Assembly: GCA_945897655.1 (NCBI GenBank)
Contig: CAMDHB010000113.1
Span: 1-9,402 of the forward strand
Direction of reading: 5' to 3'
DNA: 9,402 bases
From: Pseudorhodobacter antarcticus
GTDB lineage: Bacteria; Pseudomonadota; Alphaproteobacteria; Rhodobacterales; Rhodobacteraceae
Notes under the pieces: model-generated
Database searches by the model: none
Told to the model about the DNA's origin: nothing
What the model saw: the letters and a program-made list of their open reading frames with translations, nothing else
Made by a program: the position numbers and the translations under genes
Shown: one piece after another, positions 1 through 6,193 of the stretch
Position numbering within the stretch: position 1 is the stretch's first letter
Layout: every line of letters starts with the position of its first letter

Positions 1-73
1 ATGAAGTCCCCACCCGACTAGGGTCTCTGCACACTGTATCAAGGTCTTACCGAAACACAGACCGGAGAACACA

Positions 74-472
74 GTGACCAACCCCCACGAAGATACCGCT
101 GCCGCCGCCTTCCTGATTGAGCGCATGCGTGACCTGAAGCACCGCAAGAGCCAGAAGTTGATCGCACAGGAGGCGGGCTTCCTGAACGCCAACATGCTCA
201 GCCTGCTGAAGTCGGGCGCGAACAAGATACCCCTCGATCGCGTGCCTGCTTTGGCAAAGGCACTTGAGGCTGACCCAGCCTACCTGATGCGTCTGTCGCT
301 GGAGCAGTCCGTCGGTGTGACCGCGTCGAATGCCATCATCGAGTGCTTCGGAACGCCCATCAGCGTCAACGAACGCGGGTGGCTGGACGAGATCAGGGAC
401 GCCTCGGACAACACCGACCCGCGCACTACGGCCCGGTCACGTTCTGCACTCAGGGGGATCTTCGCGAAATGA
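74..472 (+). CDS. Small XRE-like helix-turn-helix protein
   Basis: This predicted protein of 132 residues is probably a cytoplasmic DNA-binding protein. The core at about residues 26-76 reads as a helix-turn-helix of the lambda-repressor type: SQKLIAQEAGF forms the first helices, NANMLSLLKSG the recognition region, and IPLDRVPALAKALEADPAYL the following helices. The C-terminal part (about 90-132) is acidic and then basic, with a conserved-looking SVNERGWLDEIR segment. I recall similar short HTH proteins as common in alphaproteobacteria, but their targets are generally unknown. The start is GTG at 74, chosen because GGAG at 64-67 lies 6 nt upstream. It converges on the MarR gene, and nothing links it to the catabolic operon. 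Bases 1-73 hold no complete gene and no clear promoter. The reading frame is sound; the exact function is unknown. Confidence 0.72.
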   Translation: MTNPHEDTAAAAFLIERMRDLKHRKSQKLIAQEAGFLNANMLSLLKSGANKIPLDRVPALAKALEADPAYLMRLSLEQSVGVTASNAIIECFGTPISVNERGWLDEIRDASDNTDPRTTARSRSALRGIFAK

Positions 473-508
473 ACGATGGACCCTTCACAATACCGACGGG
501 ACCGGTGG

Positions 509-560
509 GACAGTTGGACCAGCTGTCAAAAAACGACAGGACGGGCATTAAAGCTGTCAA
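509..560. repeat. Alternating inverted repeats in the convergent intergenic region
   Basis: The arms GACAG (509-513), CTGTC (523-527), GACAG (535-539) and CTGTC (554-558) alternate. Arms 1 and 2 extend to an 8-bp stem with one G-T wobble and a GAC loop (509-527). Arms 2 and 3 pair perfectly over 5 bp around an AAAAAAC loop. Arms 3 and 4 give only a weak 5-bp stem. AGCTGTCAA occurs twice as a direct repeat, at 521-529 and 552-560, the second copy covering the MarR stop codon. The hairpin could help end or protect the transcripts of the two convergent genes. However, the six-base A tract follows it on the + strand, so in neither direction is there a U tract after the stem as in a canonical intrinsic terminator. 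Confidence 0.4.
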
Positions 561-1168
561 TCGCGATCGACACCTGGGTTAAGAATCGGGTCCGCTACTA
601 GTGTAGAACTGGGCGCTTCATTTGACCCAAGGACGACCGACTGCAGCAGGTTCTGCCCGGCTGCGATCTTTAGCGCCAGACCGAAAAACGTGTCGCGCTC
701 CTCTGCCGTAAGCGGGGCGAACAGTTCTGCCTGCCTGCGCAGAGACATGGCGGTCATCTCGGCCAGAATCTGCTGGCCCTGCGTCGTCGTGAACAGCCGC
801 TTTTCACGGCCATCGGATTCCGACGCGCCCTGCCGGACATAGCCGCGCTGTTCCAGAAGCGAAATCGCCCGGCTGATGGTGTTTTGCGGCCGGGGAAAGA
901 TGGAGCGGATTTCCTTTGCGCGGATGCCGGGAAACCGGTCGATTGCATAAAGGCTGGACCACGCATGGACCGGCATCTGGTAAGAACCTTCGATGAACCG
1001 ATTCGTCACGGCGTTATTGCCTAGCACGATATAGCTGATCAGCATCAACTCGCGCAGGTCGCCTGCGAACACGGTTGTCAGTTTTTCGTTCAACGCCATG
1101 AAACTCATCCGATTCAAACCTGCGCGTGGGATGTAACCGAAAGATTCGGTCTTGTCATGTCGATCCAT
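557..1168 (-). CDS. MarR-family transcriptional regulator, divergent from the hyu-like operon
   Basis: This is a predicted 203-residue winged helix-turn-helix regulator. The DNA-binding domain covers about residues 65-132: GIRAKEIRSIF (81-91) as helices before the recognition helix, PQNTISRAISLLEQRGYV (94-111) as the recognition helix, and a wing with SDGREKRLFTTTQG (118-131), matching the typical MarR D.R.....LT..G pattern. Helices on both sides would form the dimer interface. It is longer than the usual roughly 150 residues, with about 30 extra at the N terminus and a polar tail of about 25. The ATG at 1168 is preceded by GGAGAAAG on the minus strand; ATGs at 1108 and 1099 are possible alternative starts. 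The open frame continues upstream to 1516, but that part lies opposite hyuA and does not resemble the family. The divergent position suggests it controls the operon and itself, perhaps with the substrate or an intermediate as ligand. Confidence 0.88.
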   Translation of the reverse strand: MDRHDKTESFGYIPRAGLNRMSFMALNEKLTTVFAGDLRELMLISYIVLGNNAVTNRFIEGSYQMPVHAWSSLYAIDRFPGIRAKEIRSIFPRPQNTISRAISLLEQRGYVRQGASESDGREKRLFTTTQGQQILAEMTAMSLRRQAELFAPLTAEERDTFFGLALKIAAGQNLLQSVVLGSNEAPSSTLVADPILNPGVDRD

Positions 1169-1175
1169 ATGGATC
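1162..1175. promoter_or_regulatory. Perfect 14-bp palindrome, candidate MarR operator
   Basis: GATCCATATGGATC reads the same on both strands. An additional T-A pair flanks it at 1160/1177 after one mismatch. It covers the MarR start codon (complement of 1166-1168) and lies 22 nt upstream of the hyuA Shine-Dalgarno, in the only non-coding gap between the divergent genes. MarR dimers usually bind palindromes of about 14-20 bp at such positions. A repressor bound here could block both transcripts. A TTGTCA hexamer at 1152-1157 could be a -35 element for hyuA, but no good -10 follows at the right spacing, so no promoter is called. The role is inferred from symmetry and location only. Confidence 0.5.
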
Positions 1176-1197
1176 AATCTTTCTCCAAACGGGCGTT

Positions 1198-1201
1198 GGA
1201 G
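1198..1201 (+). promoter_or_regulatory. Shine-Dalgarno that decides the hyuA-like start
   Basis: GGAG sits 6 nt before the ATG at 1208. The frame is also open from an ATG at 1157, but that ATG lacks a good ribosome site, would overlap the MarR coding region, and would add 17 residues in front of the family-typical N terminus that leads straight into the GVDVGGTFTD motif. Confidence 0.75.
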
Positions 1202-1207
1202 ATTGCG

Positions 1208-3286
1208 ATGATTGCTTTGGGCGTTGACGTCGGTGGCACCTTCACTGACCTCGTGCTGGCTGATCTGGACCAGCGGAAGGTGACGATCCACAAGACACCA
1301 TCGACGCCGTCGAACCCCGCCTTGGGTTTCGTCAACGGCGTAAAGGCGATTTGTGCCCTTGCGGGGATCGAACCGCGCCAGATTGACAGCGTTTTCCATG
1401 GCACCACGGTGGGCACCAACGCGATGCTGACACATGGCGGAGCCGTTACGGGCATGATCACGAATGACGGCTTCCGCGACGTGCTGCACATCGGTCGGCA
1501 CCAGCGCCCGCAGCATTATTCGATCATGCAGGATTTACCTTGGCAAAGCCGCCCGCTAATACGCCGCCGTTTTCGCAAGACAGTCGCGGGCCGTCTGGAT
1601 TCGACCGGTGCCGAACTGGTGCCGCTGGACGAGGACGCCGTCGCAGCAATGGCGCGGGAGTTGGGCCTGGCAGGGGTGGAATCCATTCTGGTGGGTTTCT
1701 TGTTCTCCTATGTGAACCCGGCACATGAACGCCGCGCCGCGCAGATCGTGCGTGATATCCTGCCGGATGTGTTCGTCACCACCTCGGCCGAGGTCTCGCC
1801 GCAGTTCCGCGAGTTCGAGCGGTTCACGACCGGGGCCATGTCGGCCTTCATCGGTCCCAAGGTCCGCAGTTACATCAGCGAATTGCAGGACGAGTTACAC
1901 GCCCTCGGGGTGACCGGTGCCTTCCGCATCATGACATCAAGCGGCGGTCTTGCCACGCCCGAGATGATTGCCGAACGCCCTGCCACCACCCTGCTGTCAG
2001 GTCTGGTCGCTGGCGTGCGCGGCGGAGCCTGGGTTGGTGAACATGCCGGCACCAACCGGCTGATCACGCTGGACATCGGCGGCACCAGTGCCGACATCGG
2101 CATCATCCGAGATGGACGTCTGTCCGAGGCGGATGCCCGCAGCGCCTCGATTGCGGGGTTCCCGGTGATGCTGCCGATGATCGACATCCACACCATCGGG
2201 GCGGGCGGTGGGTCCATCGCCTATCTGGACCGTGGCCATGCCTTCCGCGTTGGTCCCGAAAGCGCCGGAGCCGATCCCGGCCCCGCCGCCTATGGCAAGG
2301 GGGGCACCTTGCCCACCGTGACCGACGCCAACCTTGTGCTGGGCAGGCTCGCCGCCAACAACTTCCTGGGCGGTCAGATGACGCTGGATGCTGCGGCTGC
2401 AACCCGTGTCATCGCCAAACTGGCGGACGAACTGGGCCGCACCCCGGATGAGACGGCAGAAGGCGCGCTGACCGTTCTGAACAGCAACATGGCCAACGCG
2501 ATCCGCTCGCGCACCGTGCAAAAGGGCATCGATCCGCGCGACTTCACCCTGTGCGGATTTGGCGGGGCAGGGCCGCTGCATGCTGCCGAAGTGGCGGGCA
2601 TGCTGGGCGTGCGGCAGGTGCTGATCCCGCCCCATCCCGGCATCACTTCGGCCATCGGCCTCCTGACCGCCGATCTGGAATACCACGCCCTGCGCACCGC
2701 CTTTGCCGTCAAGGGCGCGCTGAACACAGGCCGCCTACAGGGCCTGTTCAGAGATATGGAAACCGAATTGGCCGCCATTTTCGCCAAGGATGGCGTGCAG
2801 GTGGCACGCACTCGCATGTTGCGGCAGGGCGATCTGCGTTATGTGGGGCAGGGGTATGAGCTGAAAATCGACTTCCCGGCAGGCGAGATCACCGAGGCCA
2901 CGCTGGAACAGGTCTGGGCGGCCTTCCACGACCGTCACCGCGCCGAATACGGTCATGCCTTCGAGGCCAGTCCGATCGAGATTGTCACCGTCAAGGTGCG
3001 TGGCATTGGCGAGGTGGAAAAGCTGGGCGAACCCTCGGCCTATGCCGGCGCCGCCCAGCCCCAGGTAATCGGGCGCGGGCGCTGTGTGTTCCGCGTGAAC
3101 GATGTGCTGCAAACCTTTGACACGCCCTATCTGGACCGCATCAGCCTGCCGGTTGGCCAAGACATGCGCGGCCCCGCGATCCTGTTGCAGACCGACTCGA
3201 CCACCGTGGTCCCGCCCGGCTGGATCTACAGCGCCGACCGGTTCGGCAATGTGCGCATGACCTTTGATCGGGGGCTGCAAGAATGA
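1208..3286 (+). CDS. hyuA: Hydantoinase/oxoprolinase family protein, HyuA-like subunit A
   Basis: This is a predicted 692-residue cytoplasmic ATPase-type subunit. In characterised relatives (N-methylhydantoinase, HyuA/HyuB), subunits A and B together open a hydantoin-type ring, in several cases with ATP hydrolysis. The N-terminal domain (about 1-190) carries the nucleotide-binding motif DVGGTFTD (7-14) and FHGTTVGTN (63-71). The central domain (about 200-490) carries TSSGG (243-247), the second ATPase motif DIGGTSADIG (289-298), GAGGGS (331-336), ESAGADPGP (351-359), DANLVLGRL (373-381) and GFGGAGPLHA (450-459). A C-terminal domain follows. Length and motif order match stand-alone A subunits, not the roughly 1,280-residue fused 5-oxoprolinase. 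Its stop overlaps the next start as ATGA, so the two subunits are probably made in equal amounts. The family also includes acetone and acetophenone carboxylases and caprolactamase, so the substrate is uncertain; the neighbouring M20 hydrolase favours a hydantoin. Confidence 0.9.
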   Translation: MIALGVDVGGTFTDLVLADLDQRKVTIHKTPSTPSNPALGFVNGVKAICALAGIEPRQIDSVFHGTTVGTNAMLTHGGAVTGMITNDGFRDVLHIGRHQRPQHYSIMQDLPWQSRPLIRRRFRKTVAGRLDSTGAELVPLDEDAVAAMARELGLAGVESILVGFLFSYVNPAHERRAAQIVRDILPDVFVTTSAEVSPQFREFERFTTGAMSAFIGPKVRSYISELQDELHALGVTGAFRIMTSSGGLATPEMIAERPATTLLSGLVAGVRGGAWVGEHAGTNRLITLDIGGTSADIGIIRDGRLSEADARSASIAGFPVMLPMIDIHTIGAGGGSIAYLDRGHAFRVGPESAGADPGPAAYGKGGTLPTVTDANLVLGRLAANNFLGGQMTLDAAAATRVIAKLADELGRTPDETAEGALTVLNSNMANAIRSRTVQKGIDPRDFTLCGFGGAGPLHAAEVAGMLGVRQVLIPPHPGITSAIGLLTADLEYHALRTAFAVKGALNTGRLQGLFRDMETELAAIFAKDGVQVARTRMLRQGDLRYVGQGYELKIDFPAGEITEATLEQVWAAFHDRHRAEYGHAFEASPIEIVTVKVRGIGEVEKLGEPSAYAGAAQPQVIGRGRCVFRVNDVLQTFDTPYLDRISLPVGQDMRGPAILLQTDSTTVVPPGWIYSADRFGNVRMTFDRGLQE

Positions 3287-5043
3287 AAACCCGCGTTGAT
3301 CCGTTTCTGGCCGCCGTCATCCACGGGGCTCTTGAAAACATCGCCATCGAGATGGGCCACAAGCTGATGCGGATGAGCTATTCCAGCATCATCCGCGAAT
3401 CCGAGGATTTCGGGGCGGCGCTGACCGATTCCACCGGGCGGCAGTTGTGTGAATGCACCATGTCCACCCCGCTGCAATCGGGGCCGATCCCTGGCTATAT
3501 CGAAGGCATCCTGCGCGAGTTGGCCAAGCGCGGCGATACAGTCAATCCGGGCGATGTGTTCATGCACAATGACGCCTATGGTGGCGCTTCGCATGGGCCC
3601 GACGTGGGCTTTGCGGTGCCGATCTTCCACAAGGGCGTTCTGGCGGGCTTTTCGGTGACCACGGCCCATCATCTGGACATTGGCGCCCTTACGCCGGGCA
3701 GCTGCGGCATCGTGGACGCCGTTGACGCCTATGCCGAGGGTCTGCAGTTCAAGGCCATCCGCGTCTATGACGCCGGGCGCAAGGTGGAACCGGTCTGGCA
3801 GATTCTGCGCTCCAACATCCGCATCGCGGATCTGGTCGTGGGAGACATGGAGGCGCAGGTCGCCGCCGCCCGCATCGGGGCAGACCGTTACGCCCGTTTG
3901 CTGGATCAATACGGGCTGGAAACCGTCACCGGCGCTTATGAAGACCTGCTCGATTATTCCGAAAAGCTGATGCGCGATGCAATCTCGGCCATTCCGGACG
4001 GGGTCTACAACGCCCGCACCTATATCGACGGCTATCTTGACAGCGCCGATCCCGCCTTGAAGGAACTGCCGATCGAGGCGACCTTGACCATCAAAGGCTC
4101 GGACATCCATGTCGATCTGACGGGCACCGCGCCGCAGACCACGAACAAACCCATCAACATGCCCTTCGTTGGAACTGTCGATTGCGCGGTCTGGCTGACG
4201 CTGCGGTCTATCCTTCTGGACAGCGATGTCTATGGCAACATCCCGCAAAACAGCGGGCTGACACGGCCCATCACTATTTTCGCCCCCAAGGGCTGCCTTG
4301 CCAACCCGATATATCCCGCCCCCGTCATAGCCCGCTTCTGCCCCGGCAACGCGCTGGCCGATACGGTGATGAAGGCGATTGCCCCCGCCGTGCCGCAACA
4401 GGTCAGCGCCGGCATCGGCAACCTGCGCGTCATGGCGTTTTCCGGCGTTTCCCAAGGCAACCCTTGGGTGCATATGGAGATCATGGAAGGTGCCTATGGC
4501 GGCCGGTTCGGCAAGGATGGCATGGACGCGGTTGACACCCTTTACGCCAACACCCGCAACAACCCGGTCGAGGATATCGAAAGCCATCTGCCGCTGCGCG
4601 TGCTGAACTATGAACTGCGCGAAAACGTGGCCGGACCCGGTCAATGGCGCGGCGGCATCGGGTCGATCCGTTCCTTTGAACTCCTTGAGGATGGGGCTGT
4701 CTCGGTCGAAGGCGATGGCCAGCGGTTCAACCCATGGGGCTTCCTTGGCGGTTCCGACGGCTCTCCGGCCAAGGTTGAACTTTCGCATCTTGATGGAAGC
4801 ATGGAAAACCTGCCGTCCAAAATCCCCTACCGCCACCTCGCACGGGGCGACCGGATCACGGCCTATGGTCCCTGCGGCGGCGGATATGGCGACCCGATGC
4901 TGCGGGCGCCCGAAGATGTTCTTGATGATGTGCTGGACGGTCTGCTCGACGCTGACATGGCGCGAACGGCTTACGGCGTCATCATAAACGGTGCTCGACT
5001 GGACCTTGCGGCGACGCAGGCCCTGCGCGGGCAAAAGACGTGA
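3283..5043 (+). CDS. hyuB: Hydantoinase B/oxoprolinase family protein, HyuB-like subunit B
   Basis: This is a predicted 586-residue partner of the preceding A subunit, homologous to HyuB and the C-terminal half of 5-oxoprolinase. Family landmarks are intact: DPFLAAVIHGALENIAIEMG near the N terminus, NDAYGGASHGPDVG (96-109; relatives usually have NDPY.GG.H..D), AHHLDIG (128-134) with histidines and aspartate suited to metal or substrate contact, EGL (152-154), GPGQWRGGIG (451-460), CGGGYGDP (531-538), and the usual tail DVLDGLLDADMARTAYGVII. The ATG overlaps the hyuA stop by 4 nt. Only a weak G-rich stretch lies upstream, so translation probably depends on ribosomes finishing hyuA. The gene ends 43 nt before the binding protein and no terminator is visible in that gap. 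Assignment to the family is secure; the substrate is not. Confidence 0.9.
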   Translation: MKTRVDPFLAAVIHGALENIAIEMGHKLMRMSYSSIIRESEDFGAALTDSTGRQLCECTMSTPLQSGPIPGYIEGILRELAKRGDTVNPGDVFMHNDAYGGASHGPDVGFAVPIFHKGVLAGFSVTTAHHLDIGALTPGSCGIVDAVDAYAEGLQFKAIRVYDAGRKVEPVWQILRSNIRIADLVVGDMEAQVAAARIGADRYARLLDQYGLETVTGAYEDLLDYSEKLMRDAISAIPDGVYNARTYIDGYLDSADPALKELPIEATLTIKGSDIHVDLTGTAPQTTNKPINMPFVGTVDCAVWLTLRSILLDSDVYGNIPQNSGLTRPITIFAPKGCLANPIYPAPVIARFCPGNALADTVMKAIAPAVPQQVSAGIGNLRVMAFSGVSQGNPWVHMEIMEGAYGGRFGKDGMDAVDTLYANTRNNPVEDIESHLPLRVLNYELRENVAGPGQWRGGIGSIRSFELLEDGAVSVEGDGQRFNPWGFLGGSDGSPAKVELSHLDGSMENLPSKIPYRHLARGDRITAYGPCGGGYGDPMLRAPEDVLDDVLDGLLDADMARTAYGVIINGARLDLAATQALRGQKT

Positions 5044-5072
5044 AGACCGCAGAAGAAAAGTCCACCTTCATC

Positions 5073-5077
5073 AGGGA
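5073..5077 (+). promoter_or_regulatory. Shine-Dalgarno for the substrate-binding protein
   Basis: AGGGA lies 9 nt before the ATG at 5087. It supports this start over the in-frame ATG at 4991, which would lie inside hyuB and hide the signal peptide behind an arginine-rich extension. Confidence 0.7.
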
Positions 5078-5086
5078 TTGAACGAC

Positions 5087-6193
5087 ATGACATCGCACCT
5101 TCGCACGACGTCGCTTGCAGCGGCGCTGGGACTTGCGTCCCTTTCTCCGGCCTATGCCCAAGATGGCGTGGCCGCGGCGACCGAAGCCATCGCCAGCTAT
5201 TCGGGCCTGCCCACCTTTACGGCGCCCGGCCCGGCCTTTGATGCCAAAGCCTGCATGGCCGACAAAAAAATATTCACCATCCCGGCCTCCAGCGCCATTC
5301 CGTTCATCAAGACCATCTCGGACCACAAAGGTGAACTGGCCGCCAAGCTGGGTTTTGAGCACATGGTCTGGGAAAACCAGGGCGACCCAACCCAGTGGAT
5401 TCAAGGCATCGAACACGCCGTGAACAACGGCTTCAATCTTGTCAGCCTGCTGGCCGGTGCCGATCCGCGCTTTTTTGAACCTCAGGTTGCTGCCGCTCAG
5501 GCCGCAGGCGTCAAGGTCGTCACCTCGCACCTGACGGGCCTCGAACAGGACGCACCCGCAGGCGTCGATGCAGCCACCGCCATCGACTACAAGAAAGCGG
5601 GCGAGTTGATGGCGAACTGGACCATCTCCAAGACCGGCGGCAAGACCAATGCGCTGGTTCTGGTCTCGAACGAGGCGCTGTCGACCGACAGCATCGTCTC
5701 TGGCCTGACTGAGGCTTTTGCGGCCAACTGCCCGGACTGCAAGTATGAAATCGTCAACGTGCCGATCATCGAATGGGCCACCAAGATCCAGCCGACCGTC
5801 GCTGGTGCGCTGCAATCGAACGCCAACCTGAACTATGTGATCCCGATCTATGACAGCATGTCCACCTTCGTGACCCCCGCCATCGCCATCGCCGGCAAGG
5901 GCGATGCGGTCAAGGTCGCCACCTTCAACGGCACGCCCTTCGCGCTGGACCTGATCCGCGATGGCTCGGTCGAAATGGACATCGGTGAAAACCTGGACTG
6001 GATCGCCCATGCCATGCTGGACGCCGAAATGCGCCTGCTGTGTGGCCAAGAGGCGATCCGTGACAGCAAGGTTCCGCTGCGCGTGTTCAGCGCCGAGAAC
6101 GTGGCCGAGGTCGGTGCCCCTGCAGATGCAGCCATGGGCTATGGCGACGCCTATCAGGCGGGCTACAAAGACCTGTGGATGCTAGCTGAGTGA
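5087..6193 (+). CDS. Periplasmic substrate-binding protein of a CUT2 (ribose-type) ABC importer
   Basis: This is a predicted 368-residue exported protein. Residues 1-24 form a Sec signal peptide: a basic N terminus with R6, a hydrophobic core LAAALGLASL, and an AYA cleavage site before Q25. There is no lipobox cysteine, so the mature protein should be soluble in the periplasm. The remainder has the type I periplasmic-binding fold of the RbsB family: a first strand KKIFTIPASSAIPFIKTI (60-77), NQGDPTQWIQGIEHAVNNGFNLVSLL (97-122), a central lobe crossing near SNEALSTDSIVSGL (194-207), and later IPIYDSM (252-258) and TFNGTPFALDLIRDG (279-293). A C-P-D-C pair at 215/218 could form a disulfide. Its stop overlaps the ATPase start as GTGA. 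Given the hydantoinase neighbours, the ligand may be a hydantoin or another small nitrogen compound instead of a sugar; this is inference. Confidence 0.9.
   Translation: MTSHLRTTSLAAALGLASLSPAYAQDGVAAATEAIASYSGLPTFTAPGPAFDAKACMADKKIFTIPASSAIPFIKTISDHKGELAAKLGFEHMVWENQGDPTQWIQGIEHAVNNGFNLVSLLAGADPRFFEPQVAAAQAAGVKVVTSHLTGLEQDAPAGVDAATAIDYKKAGELMANWTISKTGGKTNALVLVSNEALSTDSIVSGLTEAFAANCPDCKYEIVNVPIIEWATKIQPTVAGALQSNANLNYVIPIYDSMSTFVTPAIAIAGKGDAVKVATFNGTPFALDLIRDGSVEMDIGENLDWIAHAMLDAEMRLLCGQEAIRDSKVPLRVFSAENVAEVGAPADAAMGYGDAYQAGYKDLWMLAE

Noticed and set aside
147..155. not used
   Set aside because: Residue numbers 147-155 of the ATPase were considered as evidence of a decayed pseudogene because its signature is degenerate; rejected because the frame is intact and the second domain supplies a normal signature.
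509..533. Hairpin plus A tract as a Rho-independent terminator of the HTH gene
   Set aside because: After the stem the + strand reads CAAAAAAC, not a T run; on the minus strand the T run precedes the stem. It does not fit an intrinsic terminator in either direction.
1152..1180. Sigma-70 promoter for hyuA starting from TTGTCA at 1152
   Set aside because: No acceptable -10 hexamer occurs 16-18 nt downstream, so it was mentioned only as a possibility.
1157..1207. Longer hyuA start at 1157
   Set aside because: It would add 17 atypical residues and overlap the MarR coding region; ATG 1208 has GGAG at the proper spacing and gives the family-typical N terminus.
1169..1516. Upstream extension of the MarR frame (116 extra codons)
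   Set aside because: It lies opposite the hyuA N-terminal coding region, has no family similarity, and a start with a usable ribosome site exists at 1168.
3226..5034. Long open frame of 602 codons on the minus strand opposite hyuB
   Set aside because: It is an antisense shadow in GC-rich coding DNA. It shows no recognisable domain, and the + strand frame has clear family motifs throughout.
4991..5086. Longer start for the substrate-binding protein at 4991
   Set aside because: It would bury the signal peptide behind 32 mostly basic residues and overlap the end of hyuB; ATG 5087 has AGGGA upstream and leads directly into a clean signal peptide.
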